This document shows positions 1-8,397 of a stretch of 61,951 bases of DNA, one piece after another. The notes under the pieces are model-generated. The model was not told where the DNA came from. It did no database searches and saw nothing but the letters and a program-made list of their open reading frames with translations. The stretch's first letter is position 1; every line of letters begins with the position of its first letter. A program made the position numbers and the translations under genes. The DNA is from Guptibacillus hwajinpoensis (GTDB taxonomy: Bacteria; Bacillota; Bacilli; Bacillales; Guptibacillaceae): positions 1,999,765-2,061,715 of the forward strand of contig NZ_LELK01000001.1 in assembly GCF_001039475.1 (NCBI RefSeq), written 5' to 3'.

Positions 1-24
1 AATTCATTTCATTTGAATCAGATC

Positions 25-245
25 GGGTCTTTCGTAATTTACAGATAGGAAACAACCGCTTCGCCAACATACTTCGCTTTCCGCGGGGTGGGATGCTTGA
101 GCCTCCTCGTCGCTTACGCTCCTGTGGGGTCTCACCTGTCTCACTAGTCCCGCAGGAGTCGAGCACCTTCCGCTCCAATTAGCGAAGTGTGGTTTTTTAT
201 ATAAAAATTCTTTCCAAAGCAACAATCTTTTAGAAAAGAACCTTA
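25..245 (+). repeat. Dispersed MITE-like repeat, copy A (longest)
   Basis: GC-rich core (TTTCCGCGGGG, GTCTCACCTGTC, CCCGCAGGAGTC, GAGCACCTTCCGCTCCAAT) followed by an AT-rich flank ending in GCAACAATCTTTTAGAAAAG. The same core and the same right end occur near 15.4, 28.3, 47.4 and 56.5 kb. The left end is degenerate (GGGTCTTTCGTAA). The long reading frames across it are artefacts of its GC-rich hairpins. Confidence 0.75.
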
Positions 246-270
246 TATAAGAAAACATATCAATAAAAAA

Positions 271-293
271 GCCACCCCAAAAATTGAGGCGGC
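271..293 (-). terminator. Terminator of ohr
   Basis: On the minus strand a 10-bp stem (GCCGCCTCAA with TTGGGGTGGC, two G-U pairs) and a 3-nt loop are followed by a T run. It lies 9 bases after the ohr stop. Confidence 0.8.
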
Positions 294-302
294 ACCATTC
301 TA

Positions 303-722
303 TTATACTGCTTTAGCATTAATTTCTACGTCAATGTTTCCTCTTGTTGCTTTGGAGTAAGGACATACTTTGTGAGCTTCTTTTGCAAGCATATCAGCAT
401 CTTCCTGGCTAACTCCGTTAATTTCCACAGTTAAAGTTACACCAATTTTGAAGCCATTGTCTGCTTCATCTTTCAAAAAGCTAACGTCTGCAGTAGTTTT
501 GGAATTAATATCCTTTTTCTTCTTACCTGCTACAAGGTTTAACGCGCCATCATAACAAGCAGAGTAAGCCGCAGCAAATAATTGCTCAGGATTAGAGCCA
601 GTTTCTTCAGAATCATCTGTTGGCATTACAAGATTAAAATCAATTAAACCATCTGAAGATTTTACTGTACCTTTACGGCCACCTTCTGCAGTTGCCTGTG
701 AAGTAAATAATACGTTACTCAT
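303..722 (-). CDS. ohr: Organic hydroperoxide resistance protein (Ohr/OsmC family)
   Basis: Thiol peroxidase that reduces organic hydroperoxides in the cytoplasm. The two family cysteines are seen in AAYSACYDGAL and in KVCPYSKATRGN, with the Ohr N-terminus (VLFTSQATAEGGRKG). About 139 residues, normal for the family. The start is set at MSNVLF because AAGGAG lies 10 bases before it; an upstream in-frame ATG at 776 has no ribosome binding site. Single gene, with no OhrR regulator next to it and no clear OhrR operator recognised. Confidence 0.93.
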   Translation of the reverse strand: MSNVLFTSQATAEGGRKGTVKSSDGLIDFNLVMPTDDSEETGSNPEQLFAAAYSACYDGALNLVAGKKKKDINSKTTADVSFLKDEADNGFKIGVTLTVEINGVSQEDADMLAKEAHKVCPYSKATRGNIDVEINAKAV

Positions 723-823
723 TGAATACCATCTCCTTCTGATTTGCATATCTGAAGTGTACCCGTTCCCTATCAACTCTTAAACATCTCATAGTATAAA
801 TCTCTCTTTTATTCTATAAAAGG

Positions 824-884
824 TTGAATTCATTCTACGTAAGGAGTATGATAGAACAAAATAGAACGTTTGTTCTATTTTGTT
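824..884 (+). promoter_or_regulatory. Sigma-A promoter with a large palindromic operator
   Basis: TTGAAT (824-829), 17-bp spacer, TATGAT (847-852). Directly downstream, at 855-884, is a perfect inverted repeat with 13-bp arms (AACAAAATAGAAC) around GTTT. The centre GAAC-N4-GTTC matches the core of a Bacillus LexA (SOS) box, but the outer A/T arms are longer than that consensus, so another repressor is equally possible. The operator covers the predicted start of transcription of the isochorismatase gene. Confidence 0.75.
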
Positions 885-896
885 AGGGGGAATTTC

Positions 897-1424
897 ATGA
901 CTAGAACCGCATTACTTATTATCGATGTCCAAAACGGTATGTTTAAAAGAGGCTCCTCAGTTTGTAATGATGCCAAACTACTTTACAATCTAAAGAAGGT
1001 TACCGCTTCTGCTAAATCTGAAGGAATGCCTATCTTCTATATCCAACATGAAACAAAAGGAAAACAACTTAATCGAAATAGTATTGAGTGGCAGATTCAC
1101 CCTTTCTTTAAAGTTGAGAAAGACGATGAGGTAATTCACAAAACAACACCTGATTCTTTTCATCAGACCAATCTTGAACAAAAGCTTCGTGACAGACAAA
1201 TACAGCATCTTGTCATTTCAGGTATTCAAACAGAAGTATGTGTAGATACAACGTGTCGAAGTGCTTTTAGTAAAGGCTTTTCAATCGATCTTATTCTTGA
1301 TGCACATAGCACATGGAGCAGCCCCGATCTCTCTGCACATAAAATTATTCAACATCATAATCGTACGCTGGGTTGGTTTACGAATTTACTGTCTACTGAT
1401 GGTTTTGTTGAAAGGTTGAAATAG
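897..1424 (+). CDS. Isochorismatase-family cysteine hydrolase
   Basis: Cysteine hydrolase of the isochorismatase/nicotinamidase superfamily, 175 residues, cytosolic. The catalytic triad is visible: Asp in LLIIDVQNGMF, Lys in VIHKTTPDSF and Cys in GIQTEVCVDTTCRSAF. The substrate cannot be told; the family includes isochorismate, nicotinamide and biuret-type amide hydrolases. Start chosen at ATG 897, eight bases after TTAGGGGG; the in-frame ATG at 870 lies inside the operator. Transcribed alone and divergently from ohr, under the palindromic operator just upstream. Confidence 0.88.
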   Translation: MTRTALLIIDVQNGMFKRGSSVCNDAKLLYNLKKVTASAKSEGMPIFYIQHETKGKQLNRNSIEWQIHPFFKVEKDDEVIHKTTPDSFHQTNLEQKLRDRQIQHLVISGIQTEVCVDTTCRSAFSKGFSIDLILDAHSTWSSPDLSAHKIIQHHNRTLGWFTNLLSTDGFVERLK

Positions 1425-1432
1425 CACTCGAA

Positions 1433-2122
1433 TTATTTTTTCTCTAATAAGTTCTGGTTATCATGATGTGTCCACATATCTAATATTGGAGGAATTTGGG
1501 CTAATTTCGTAATGGAAATAATTTCTTCGTTACCTATTTGATCATTCCTTTTCCATATGGTTCTCATTCCGATCTTTTCTGCTCCTTCAATGTCATTTTC
1601 TAGATGGTCACCAATATATACTGCTTCATGCGGAGTAACATTTAACCGATTGAGTGCTTGAAAATAGATTTCTGAATCTGGTTTTTTAACCCCTAATTCT
1701 TCTGAAATAAGAATTGTGTCAAACAGCTCTTCTATTCCGAGAGCACGTACATTACTTAGCTGAAACTGAGTTCTTCCGTTTGATATTAATCCTAGTAAGT
1801 AACCCTGTTGGTTTAAAAAATGGAGAACATTGATCATTCCTTCAAAGGCTATGCAATGGTTTTGAAAAGTAGAGATGTAATCTTCTAATAGTTCATCCGC
1901 AGATAAATGTAACCTATACTCGTTAACCAACTGTTGATAAACTCGATCTTTCCACGTATATCCGTTATTATCCAGGTCTATAAATCGCTTACAGTACTGA
2001 TCCTTTTCAATGCCCTCGAAGACGTGTACATGCCTTTCATATTGATTATGTATGAACGCTTGAACGGAAGCCTTTCGATTTAAAAGCGTTCCATCCAGAT
2101 CAAAAAGAATTGCCTTTATCAT
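1433..2122 (-). CDS. HAD-family hydrolase (YjjG/YfnB-like phosphatase)
   Basis: Haloacid dehalogenase superfamily phosphatase with a four-helix cap, 229 residues. Motif I is FDLDGTLL, motif II LISNGRT, the motif III lysine is in GVKKPDSEIY and motif IV is YIGDHLENDI. Members dephosphorylate nucleotides or small sugar phosphates; the substrate is not evident here. Start at ATGATAAAG: AAAGGA lies 9 bases upstream of it but directly abuts the alternative ATG at 2131. Convergent with the isochorismatase gene, 8 bases away. Confidence 0.87.
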   Translation of the reverse strand: MIKAILFDLDGTLLNRKASVQAFIHNQYERHVHVFEGIEKDQYCKRFIDLDNNGYTWKDRVYQQLVNEYRLHLSADELLEDYISTFQNHCIAFEGMINVLHFLNQQGYLLGLISNGRTQFQLSNVRALGIEELFDTILISEELGVKKPDSEIYFQALNRLNVTPHEAVYIGDHLENDIEGAEKIGMRTIWKRNDQIGNEEIISITKLAQIPPILDMWTHHDNQNLLEKK

Positions 2123-2285
2123 GACTTTCATTCCTTTCTCTAACTCACTGTATTAACTTCTTGTCCGCAGTGTTCTATTCCTTCCTTTTACAATATACCT
2201 ATCTCTGATCATCGATGTGCTATGAAAGATTATTAGATCAAGGGTTTGGGTAAATAGAACTAACAACCTCAAAAGGAGAATCGAT

Positions 2286-2495
2286 ATGAAAAATAAATCT
2301 AACATCGTAAATAAATTATCTTTCATTCTATTTTTTAGTACAGCTTTATTTATTTTAATCACAGCAAGCATCACTACTGATTTACGTTCTGGTGCTCACT
2401 TCATCATTGTCCCCCTAATATTTGCTACATTCTACATCTTTTTCAATCTTTACTATAAGTTGTTTAAGCTACAACAAAAAACAGCTACGCAATAA
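2286..2495 (+). CDS. Small two-helix membrane protein, unknown function
   Basis: 69 residues. After a short basic start there is one hydrophobic segment (residues about 11-27) and a second (about 37-55), so a small integral membrane protein with a polar turn. A clear AAAAGGAGA lies 6 bases before the ATG, which is the main support for coding. No family recognised. Confidence 0.65.
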   Translation: MKNKSNIVNKLSFILFFSTALFILITASITTDLRSGAHFIIVPLIFATFYIFFNLYYKLFKLQQKTATQ

Positions 2496-2797
2496 GTTAA
2501 GCTGCTGCTTTTTGTTCGCATTTTAATGTTTTCCTACTTTAATTAAGATTGATGTTTGTCCGATACCTCATTTGATTTCTCACTTAAAAGCTTTTCTTTA
2601 TTCCCCTATACTAATTCAACTTGAGCTTCCGAATTTACAGTACAACTATTTTTAGATTCTTTGGCACCCTTCCCACTTTTAACATTGATTTAGCAGCTAC
2701 CTTTTCATAATATATGAGTGATTCTGTTCATCGGAATGACAGAAAAGGAATGACAGTAAAAGACCACTTACGAAATAGGATAAATTTTCTAAATCTA
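2496..2797. other. Intergenic region without a recognisable gene
   Basis: AT-rich, no reading frame with a ribosome binding site and no strong hairpin. It separates the small membrane protein from the acetyltransferase promoter. Confidence 0.5.
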
Positions 2798-2825
2798 TTT
2801 ACTTTTTTGTTATCTTCTGTAAAAT
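2798..2825 (+). promoter_or_regulatory. Likely promoter of the 2858 acetyltransferase
   Basis: TTTACT, 16-bp spacer, TAAAAT, followed 17 bases later by the AAGGAGG of the gene. A plausible but non-consensus sigma-A promoter. Confidence 0.45.
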
Positions 2826-2857
2826 AGTTTCTTAGAATCGTGAAGGAGGAACTCATA

Positions 2858-3664
2858 TTGATCAGAAGATTAACGGAAGAAGATCATCATCAATGTCTTT
2901 CATTATTAACGCCCTATGCAGCAGAAAACCTATTTATTATAGGAGATATTGAAGCCTTTGGATACGACCAACCTTTCCAAAAGTTATGGGGCGACTTTTC
3001 TGAGAATGGTGAACTGCGAGCAGTCCTTTTAAAGTACGAAAAAAACTATATTCCATTTGCACCAGGTGAATTTGATGCAAAAAGAATAGGAGAAATTATA
3101 TCAAGAGACACAGAATTTATTATGATGTCAGGACTGAAGCATGTCACTAGTCAGATTCAACCTCATATATCACATTCTTGTCGTTCGAGTAGAGAATTGT
3201 TCTATGCGAAATGTGATAGCGTTTCCCAACTTGCACTCGATCAGTTGGATCATGTTCAGATCGCTACCTTACAAGATCTTGATAAAATTCATACGCTTCA
3301 TCAGGGAATCGATGAATTCGAAACCGGTGAAACAGTAGAAGAGAAAAAGCGTAATCAGGAAAAGGGTGTGTCGAGGACATATTATATAGAAGAAGATGGA
3401 AAGCCCGTATCCGCTGCCTCCACCGCTGCAGAAAATTCAGAGTCCGCAATGGTGGTAGGAGTTTGCACATTGCATGCCTATAAACGAAAAGGGTATGCTA
3501 CACAGTGCACGAGCAAACTCTGTTATGACGTTTTGTCTGAAGGAAAGGTCTTATGCCTCTTCTATGATAACCCAGAGGCAGGTACTATTTATAAGCGAAT
3601 CGGATTTCAAGATATTGAGAAATGGATGATGATTTCTTTTGAAACACAATCAGTCATCGTATAA
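2858..3664 (+). CDS. GNAT-family N-acetyltransferase
   Basis: 268 residues. The C-terminal half carries the acetyl-CoA fold (VVGVCTLHAYKRKGYATQCT, motif A with R/G-x-x-G/A spacing) and ends with the usual YKRIGF segment. The N-terminal half (LTPYAAENLFIIGDIEAFGYDQ) resembles the FR47/ZmGNAT-type two-lobed acetyltransferases. TTG at 2858 is taken as start because AAGGAGG lies 8 bases before it; the in-frame GTG at 2840 overlaps that ribosome binding site. Acceptor unknown. Confidence 0.85.
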   Translation: MIRRLTEEDHHQCLSLLTPYAAENLFIIGDIEAFGYDQPFQKLWGDFSENGELRAVLLKYEKNYIPFAPGEFDAKRIGEIISRDTEFIMMSGLKHVTSQIQPHISHSCRSSRELFYAKCDSVSQLALDQLDHVQIATLQDLDKIHTLHQGIDEFETGETVEEKKRNQEKGVSRTYYIEEDGKPVSAASTAAENSESAMVVGVCTLHAYKRKGYATQCTSKLCYDVLSEGKVLCLFYDNPEAGTIYKRIGFQDIEKWMMISFETQSVIV

Positions 3665-3698
3665 CAAAGCAGTCCTGAATATTCAGGACTGCTTTGTT
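3663..3698. terminator. Perfect palindromic terminator
   Basis: A 36-bp perfect inverted repeat with arms AACAAAGCAGTCCTGAAT, ending in GCTTTGTTTATTG. It follows the acetyltransferase stop directly. Confidence 0.85.
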
Positions 3699-3850
3699 TA
3701 TTGTCAACAAGTAGTCACAAGTAGATGTCATTATCACTTGAGAGAAGAACCTAACTGCCATACTATTAAATAGGAGAGGAAGTATCCCAGTTTCAACAGC
3801 AGGCTATACTGTAAATTTAGTAAGAGGAAACGTTAGAAAGGAAGATTTAT

Positions 3851-4612
3851 ATGAACAAACTTGGATCATGGGTATCAATTGTGAGCATATCAATGGTGCT
3901 TGCAGCATGTGGTCAAGACAGCACGAACGAAACGGAAAATGCGACAACCGCTGAAGAAACTCAAGTTGAAATACTCGATGTCGAGCTTGATACACCGGAA
4001 GAAGCAGAAGCTGGAGATACGCTAACGTTAACAGCTACTGTAACTCAAGGTGATGACAAAGTAGACGATGCGGATGAAGTAATGTTTGAAATATGGAAAG
4101 AAGGCTCGAAAGACGATAGCGAAAAGATCGAAGCATCTAACGATGGAGAAGGCGTTTATTCTGCTGAGAAAGTAATTGAAAATGAGGGTAAGTATTTCGT
4201 GCAATCTCATGTCACAGCTCGAGATTTACATACAATGCCTAAAAATGAAATAGTAATTGGATCTGAATCTGAGGAAAAGGCTACATCAGAAAGTGGTCAT
4301 GAGCATAAACACGAAAGTGACGTCTCTATTCATCTTTTGAAACCAGACGAAATAAAAGCTAACCAAGACGTTGATTTAATGGTTCACCTCCAGAAAAATG
4401 ATACTGTCTTATCAGACGCTAACGTTCGCTTCGAAATCTCAAAAGAAGGTGAAGAGAACGCTGAGTGGGTTGATGCAGAAGAAATGAAGGATGGCGAATA
4501 CGAAGGAAGCACATCTTTCAAAGAAGCTGGCGATTATACAGTCACCATTCATGTTGAAAACGATGAAGGTCTTCACGAGCACACTGAAGAACGTGTAACA
4601 GTTACCGAATAA
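3851..4612 (+). CDS. Lipoprotein with two YtkA-like domains
   Basis: 253 residues, exported and lipid-anchored: signal peptide with lipobox LAAC (Cys about residue 20). Two similar beta-sandwich repeats follow, each with the YtkA/FixH-type pattern (EVMFEIWKEGSKDD near residue 78 and VRFEISKEGEENAEW near 198), joined by a His-rich linker GHEHKHESD around residue 150 that could bind metal. B. subtilis YtkA is of this class; function poorly defined, perhaps copper or respiratory-oxidase related. GAAAGGAAG lies 8 bases before the ATG. Single gene with its own terminator. Confidence 0.85.
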   Translation: MNKLGSWVSIVSISMVLAACGQDSTNETENATTAEETQVEILDVELDTPEEAEAGDTLTLTATVTQGDDKVDDADEVMFEIWKEGSKDDSEKIEASNDGEGVYSAEKVIENEGKYFVQSHVTARDLHTMPKNEIVIGSESEEKATSESGHEHKHESDVSIHLLKPDEIKANQDVDLMVHLQKNDTVLSDANVRFEISKEGEENAEWVDAEEMKDGEYEGSTSFKEAGDYTVTIHVENDEGLHEHTEERVTVTE

Positions 4613-4615
4613 GCG

Positions 4616-4647
4616 AAATCCCCAATCAATCTACTGATTGGGGATTT
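4616..4647. terminator. Terminator between lipoprotein and tyrS
   Basis: Arms AAATCCCCAATCA and TGATTGGGGATTT around a 6-nt loop; placed between convergent genes and able to serve both. Confidence 0.85.
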
Positions 4648-4652
4648 TGTAT

Positions 4653-5900
4653 TTATTTAAGCTTTAATTTCTTAAACTTTCGCTTACCTACTTGAATGAC
4701 AAGCCCATCCTCTACCTTTATTTCCAAGTGAATGTCTGTTACTTTCACTTGGTTTATTTTAATACCTCCATTTTTAATCATTCGCCTTGTTTCACTTGTA
4801 GATCCGAGCATTCCAAGCGATGTTACAAGGTAAGGTACAGTGATATACTGTTCTCCCTCCCAATGAACTTCATCAATATCCGTTGGAAGCTTGTTTTGCT
4901 GAAATACTTTTTGAAAGGATTCCTCTGCCTCTTGAGCTTTTTCTTGCCCATGAAACTGCCGTACTATCGTTTTTGCCAAATGCATTTTCAGAGCTCTAGG
5001 ATGTGCCTTACCACTTGCTAATTCATCACGAATAGAATGCTTTTCACTTAGAGATAAATCGGTAATGAGCTCAGTGTACGTTACAATTAATTGATCTGGT
5101 ATAGACATCACTTTCCCGTATATCTCTGAAGGCTTTTCTGTAATACCAATGTAGTTCCCTTTTGACTTAGACATTTTTTCAACGCCATCTAACCCTTCAA
5201 GCAAGGGCATTGTAAGTACCACTTGCTTCTCCTTACCGAACTGCTCTTGAAGATGTCTTCCCATAAGCACATTAAAATATTGATCGTTTCCCCCAATTTC
5301 GATATCACTTTCAAGGTGGATTGAGTCATAGCCTTGCATAAGAGGGTAGAAAAATTCGTGAAGTGAGACTGGTTTATTCGCATTGATTCTCTTTTCAAAA
5401 TCGTCTCGTTCTAATAAACGGGCAACGGTTATTTTTCCTGCTAAATGAATCACATCTTCGAATTTCAACTCTGACAACCATTTTGCATTGTAATGGAGTT
5501 CAACTTTATTTTCGTCCAGAACTTTACCAAATTGATCTAGATACGTCTTTGCATTCCGCTCAACTTCCTCATCAGTTAATTGCACTCTTGCTACAGATTT
5601 ACCAGTTGGGTCTCCGATTTTACCTGTAAAGTTCCCAATAATGAGTTGAATAATATGGCCATTCTCTTGAAACTGTCGTAGCTTATTCAATACAACAGTA
5701 TGACCGATATGCACATCAGGTGCTGTAGGATCGAGTCCGAGTTTCACTTTAAGCGGCTTATTCTCAAGAAGAGACTTCGCAATCTTATTCTTTAATTCGT
5801 CTCCAGGAATGACCTCACTTGTGCCATGCGTATAAACAGCATACTGCCTCTCCATTTCCTTTCTTTGCTCATCTGATAGCTGATCCAAAATTGCACCCAT
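4653..5900 (-). CDS. tyrS: Tyrosyl-tRNA synthetase (TyrZ-type)
   Basis: Charges tRNA-Tyr with tyrosine in the cytosol. The class I signatures are present: HIGH in [15 protein letters not shown] and KMSKS in [12 protein letters not shown]; a C-terminal S4-like RNA-binding domain includes [13 protein letters not shown]. 415 residues. The [12 protein letters not shown] form is that of the second bacterial TyrRS group (B. subtilis TyrZ) rather than TyrS proper. Start at MGAILDQ, 12 bases after CTAGGAGGTC; the longer frame runs back through the T-box terminator. Controlled by the upstream T-box. Confidence 0.95.
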   Translation of the reverse strand: MGAILDQLSDEQRKEMERQYAVYTHGTSEVIPGDELKNKIAKSLLENKPLKVKLGLDPTAPDVHIGHTVVLNKLRQFQENGHIIQLIIGNFTGKIGDPTGKSVARVQLTDEEVERNAKTYLDQFGKVLDENKVELHYNAKWLSELKFEDVIHLAGKITVARLLERDDFEKRINANKPVSLHEFFYPLMQGYDSIHLESDIEIGGNDQYFNVLMGRHLQEQFGKEKQVVLTMPLLEGLDGVEKMSKSKGNYIGITEKPSEIYGKVMSIPDQLIVTYTELITDLSLSEKHSIRDELASGKAHPRALKMHLAKTIVRQFHGQEKAQEAEESFQKVFQQNKLPTDIDEVHWEGEQYITVPYLVTSLGMLGSTSETRRMIKNGGIKINQVKVTDIHLEIKVEDGLVIQVGKRKFKKLKLK

Positions 5901-5940
5901 TCCTGTCGACCTCCTAGTATAGTTTATTGGTTGATGAACG

Positions 5941-6180
5941 ACAAAAAAACCACGCCCCCTTATATAGTAGGGACGTGGTTTAACACGCGTTACCACCCTG
6001 ATTGAAGACAAATCGTCTCCCAGCTCAAATACGTTAACGGTTTTCCCGTTCCTGACTACTTCATCATGTTGTTCGCCAGGAAGGCTCAGAGGGGTAATTC
6101 ACGATTAGGCTGTACCAGTTCTCACCTGCCACTGGTTCTCTGACACTACTCACCATAACGCGCTACTGAATCCTCTTCTT
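5941..6180 (-). promoter_or_regulatory. T-box leader of tyrS (specifier UAC)
   Basis: Read on the minus strand: stem I ends in GAACTGGTACAGCC, whose TAC (complement at 6112-6114) is a tyrosine codon; the T-box core AGGGTGGTAACGCG is at 5986-5999; a terminator CCACGTCCC...GGGGGCGTGG plus T7 occupies about 5943-5980. Uncharged tRNA-Tyr pairing with the specifier and T-box would favour the antiterminator and tyrS read-through. Confidence 0.92.
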
Positions 6181-6273
6181 TGCCTTTATGCTATTTACAT
6201 TGTTTTAATTTCTAATAACTCTAGCTTGAATATGATGCGATGTCAATTCTTTTTTTCTTCTCTTTCAAAAAAG

Positions 6274-6300
6274 ACAGCCGTCATAACTAGTGACGGCTGT
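6274..6300 (-). terminator. Terminator of hemH
   Basis: Arms ACAGCCGTCA and TGACGGCTGT with a 7-nt loop, followed on the minus strand by CTTTTTT. Confidence 0.87.
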
Positions 6301-6308
6301 TCCTTTTC

Positions 6309-7244
6309 TTACTGCATATTCAATTCTTTTAGAACGACCGTTGTAATAGCATCAATAAACTCATCTTGTGCGTTGGGCATTTCTGGACGATAATAGTTCG
6401 CACCGATCTCATCGGTTACTACTTTACATTCATAGTCATTATCGAACAATACTTCAAGATGATCAGCTACAAAGCCAACAGGTGCATAAACGAAGGAAGT
6501 ATACCCCTGTTTTTCATATAAATCTCTTGTTAAATCCTGAACATCTGGCCCGATCCAAGGATCCGGTGTGTTCCCTTCACTTTGCCAGCCGATCGCTACA
6601 TTTTTCACGCCAGATTCTTCAACGATAAGATCTGCTGTTTCCTTCAGCTGTTCTGGATAAGGGTCACCGTTCGCAATGATTTTCTCTGGCAAGCTGTGAG
6701 CAGAAACAATTAGCACGGCTTTTTCACGTTCTTGATGAGACATGCCATCGAAAATCGCCTTAATGCGTTTTGACCAGTAGGAAATGAATTTCGGCTCATT
6801 ATACCAGCTTTCAACTGAATGGATAACGGGTCCACCAATTTTCTCAGCTTCTTGTTTTGCACGGCCATTGTACGATTTAATACTAAACGTAGAGAAATGA
6901 GGTGCTAGAACAATGCTAACTGCTTCTTCAATGCCATCATTGTGCATATCTTGAACGGCATCTTCTACAAATGGCTCAATGTGCTTCAGCCCAATATAGA
7001 GTTTAAATTCAATTTCATCCTGAACTTCATTAAGGTGCGCTTCAAGACCTTTAGCTTGATCCTCTGTTATTTTTGCAAGTGGAGAAATGCCCCCAATTGC
7101 TTTATAACGATCTGTTAGATCAGTTAATTGTTCTTCAGAAGGCTTACGACCGCGACGGATATGTGTATAATATCGTTCAATATCCTCTTCTTTATATGGC
7201 GTTCCATATGCCATCACAAGTAATCCCATTGTTTTCTTAGCCAT
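6309..7244 (-). CDS. hemH: Coproporphyrin III ferrochelatase
   Basis: Inserts Fe(II) into coproporphyrin III (the Firmicute coproporphyrin-dependent heme route), cytosolic. 311 residues, as in B. subtilis. The metal-site His is in [10 protein letters not shown] and the Glu in [10 protein letters not shown]; the N-terminus [26 protein letters not shown] is typical of the Bacillus enzyme. It is not next to hemE or hemY here, so it is detached from the usual hemEHY cluster. Its promoter carries a Fur/PerR-like box, linking expression to iron or peroxide. Confidence 0.95.
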   Translation of the reverse strand: MAKKTMGLLVMAYGTPYKEEDIERYYTHIRRGRKPSEEQLTDLTDRYKAIGGISPLAKITEDQAKGLEAHLNEVQDEIEFKLYIGLKHIEPFVEDAVQDMHNDGIEEAVSIVLAPHFSTFSIKSYNGRAKQEAEKIGGPVIHSVESWYNEPKFISYWSKRIKAIFDGMSHQEREKAVLIVSAHSLPEKIIANGDPYPEQLKETADLIVEESGVKNVAIGWQSEGNTPDPWIGPDVQDLTRDLYEKQGYTSFVYAPVGFVADHLEVLFDNDYECKVVTDEIGANYYRPEMPNAQDEFIDAITTVVLKELNMQ

Positions 7245-7291
7245 GAATGTGTTCCCCTCTCATTCCAAAATAAATTACATCGAATATCTTT

Positions 7292-7345
7292 TTATAATCA
7301 TTATCATCTAGTTGCCAGTATACCTTTTTTCCTACAAGGAATCAA
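7292..7345 (-). promoter_or_regulatory. hemH promoter with hybrid Fur/PerR box
   Basis: On the minus strand TTGATT (7340-7345), 17-bp spacer, TATACT (7317-7322). Just downstream, over the predicted transcription start, is the 15-mer TGATAATGATTATAA (7292-7306). It differs at one position from the 7-1-7 Fur box (TGATAATNATTATCA) and at one position from the PerR box (TTATAATNATTATAA). Confidence 0.78.
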
Positions 7346-7542
7346 AGATAATTGGCTTAAAAATCGCAACGTTTTGTGTCATCCCTATTGAACCAAACCT
7401 TTATGTATTATGCCACTTCGGATGCGCTTCCTTACTTAGTATAGCGAACTATGATCGTTCTGTCTTTCCTTCGATGCTTATCAGTTTCATCGTCCCCTAC
7501 TACAGATGCTTTCATACTTTTTTATGGTAACGAGGTAGTGGA

Positions 7543-7572
7543 ATGGGGGTCAGGCTCGAGCCTGACCCCCAT
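7543..7572. repeat. 30-bp perfect palindrome, possible dispersed element
   Basis: Arm ATGGGGGTCAGGCTC followed by its exact reverse complement with no spacer. It stands alone, 14 bases from a terminator, without a gene of its own. It is GC-rich compared with the flanks and looks like a small repetitive hairpin. Confidence 0.55.
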
Positions 7573-7585
7573 ACTTCAATTAAAA

Positions 7586-7612
7586 AACTGCGCAAACTAT
7601 AGTTGCGCAGTT
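7586..7612 (-). terminator. Terminator of the 7622 gene
   Basis: Arms AACTGCGCAA and TTGCGCAGTT with a short loop, followed on the minus strand by TTTTTAATTG. Confidence 0.8.
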
Positions 7613-7621
7613 CTTCTTTCT

Positions 7622-7972
7622 CTATTTCTCCATTGCTCCGTTATGCTTAGAGACAATTTCTCTTAGATCCGTATCATCACTTTGGTCTGTTTTGAAAGCT
7701 AGAAGATACCGAAATTCTTTATCAGCTTGTTCAGCAGGGTCTGCGTTCTCTTCTTGCTTGCCTGTTGGCGTTTCATTAGAGAAAAACAGATCATTGTTTG
7801 CTCCAGCAGGTGTGCCAGGACCTTGCCCAGGATATGGAATATCCAAGCTAAGTTTTTGATCTTCTGGAATATGTTCAACTGACAATTGACTTACTGAGTA
7901 AGTCTGCAAATCAGCTTTTGCGCTTTCAGCATCGTTCTCTGTTTTGAAATAGGCTTGTAATGATTTACTCAT
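7622..7972 (-). CDS. Acidic conserved protein, unknown function
   Basis: 116 residues, soluble and acidic, no membrane segment or signal. An N-terminal beta-alpha unit (LQAYFKTENDAESAKADLQTY) recalls the small ferredoxin-like fold of general-stress GsiB/YflT-type proteins, then a Pro/Gly-rich loop (PYPGQGPGTPAGANN), then a second beta-alpha unit with RYLLAFKTDQSDDT. Possibly a stress protein, but no family is firmly recognised. Start at the ATG 9 bases after AAGGAG; the upstream TTG overlaps the ribosome binding site. Confidence 0.72.
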   Translation of the reverse strand: MSKSLQAYFKTENDAESAKADLQTYSVSQLSVEHIPEDQKLSLDIPYPGQGPGTPAGANNDLFFSNETPTGKQEENADPAEQADKEFRYLLAFKTDQSDDTDLREIVSKHNGAMEK

Positions 7973-8143
7973 GTCACTCAACTCCTTTTTATGATCTCAC
8001 AAAGGATGGTTTCCCGATTCCGTCCTCTTCTAATCATTATTGGAGCATTTAGTAGTGTGCGAAACAGATTCTGTTTCTTCATAATGAAACAAAGATGATG
8101 AGCACATGCTATGCTTATATCTTTTTACAAAGGAGGAAACAGC

Positions 8144-8347
8144 ATGGATAGCAAGGAAGAAACGAAACAAGCGAATCTCAGCATTAACGAGCAATTCTAC
8201 AAAGGTGATGAACAAAAAAATAGTGATGAGAAAGTGAATGAAGCATTTTATTCTAACCAACAAAAAAATGATTCTACACCTACAAGCTATCTTGGGAATA
8301 GTATGGCTGCGATTGATGTAACAGGGAATAAAGATCGAGACCGATGA
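8144..8347 (+). CDS. Small hydrophilic protein, possibly sporulation-related
   Basis: 67 residues, very rich in Lys, Glu, Asp, Asn and Gln, with an internal near-repeat (NEQFYKGDEQKN, then NEAFYSNQQKND). No membrane or signal segment. AAAGGAGG lies 7 bases before the ATG, a strong site. Such small hydrophilic Bacillus proteins often turn out to be spore or stress proteins; that is inference only. Confidence 0.68.
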   Translation: MDSKEETKQANLSINEQFYKGDEQKNSDEKVNEAFYSNQQKNDSTPTSYLGNSMAAIDVTGNKDRDR

Positions 8348-8358
8348 GAAGACAACTT

Positions 8359-8389
8359 TAACAGCCCGAACGCGACGCTCGGGCTGTTA
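8359..8389. terminator. Hairpin between convergent genes
   Basis: Arms TAACAGCCCGA and TCGGGCTGTTA, 9-nt loop. The T tract is weak on both sides, but the position between two converging genes fits a shared terminator. Confidence 0.65.
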
Positions 8390-8397
8390 CTTACATC

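Noticed and set aside
4-258. Minus-strand frame of 84 codons across the first repeat
   Set aside because: It consists of the GC-rich repeat core and its inverted arms, has no ribosome binding site and recurs in part in the other repeat copies.
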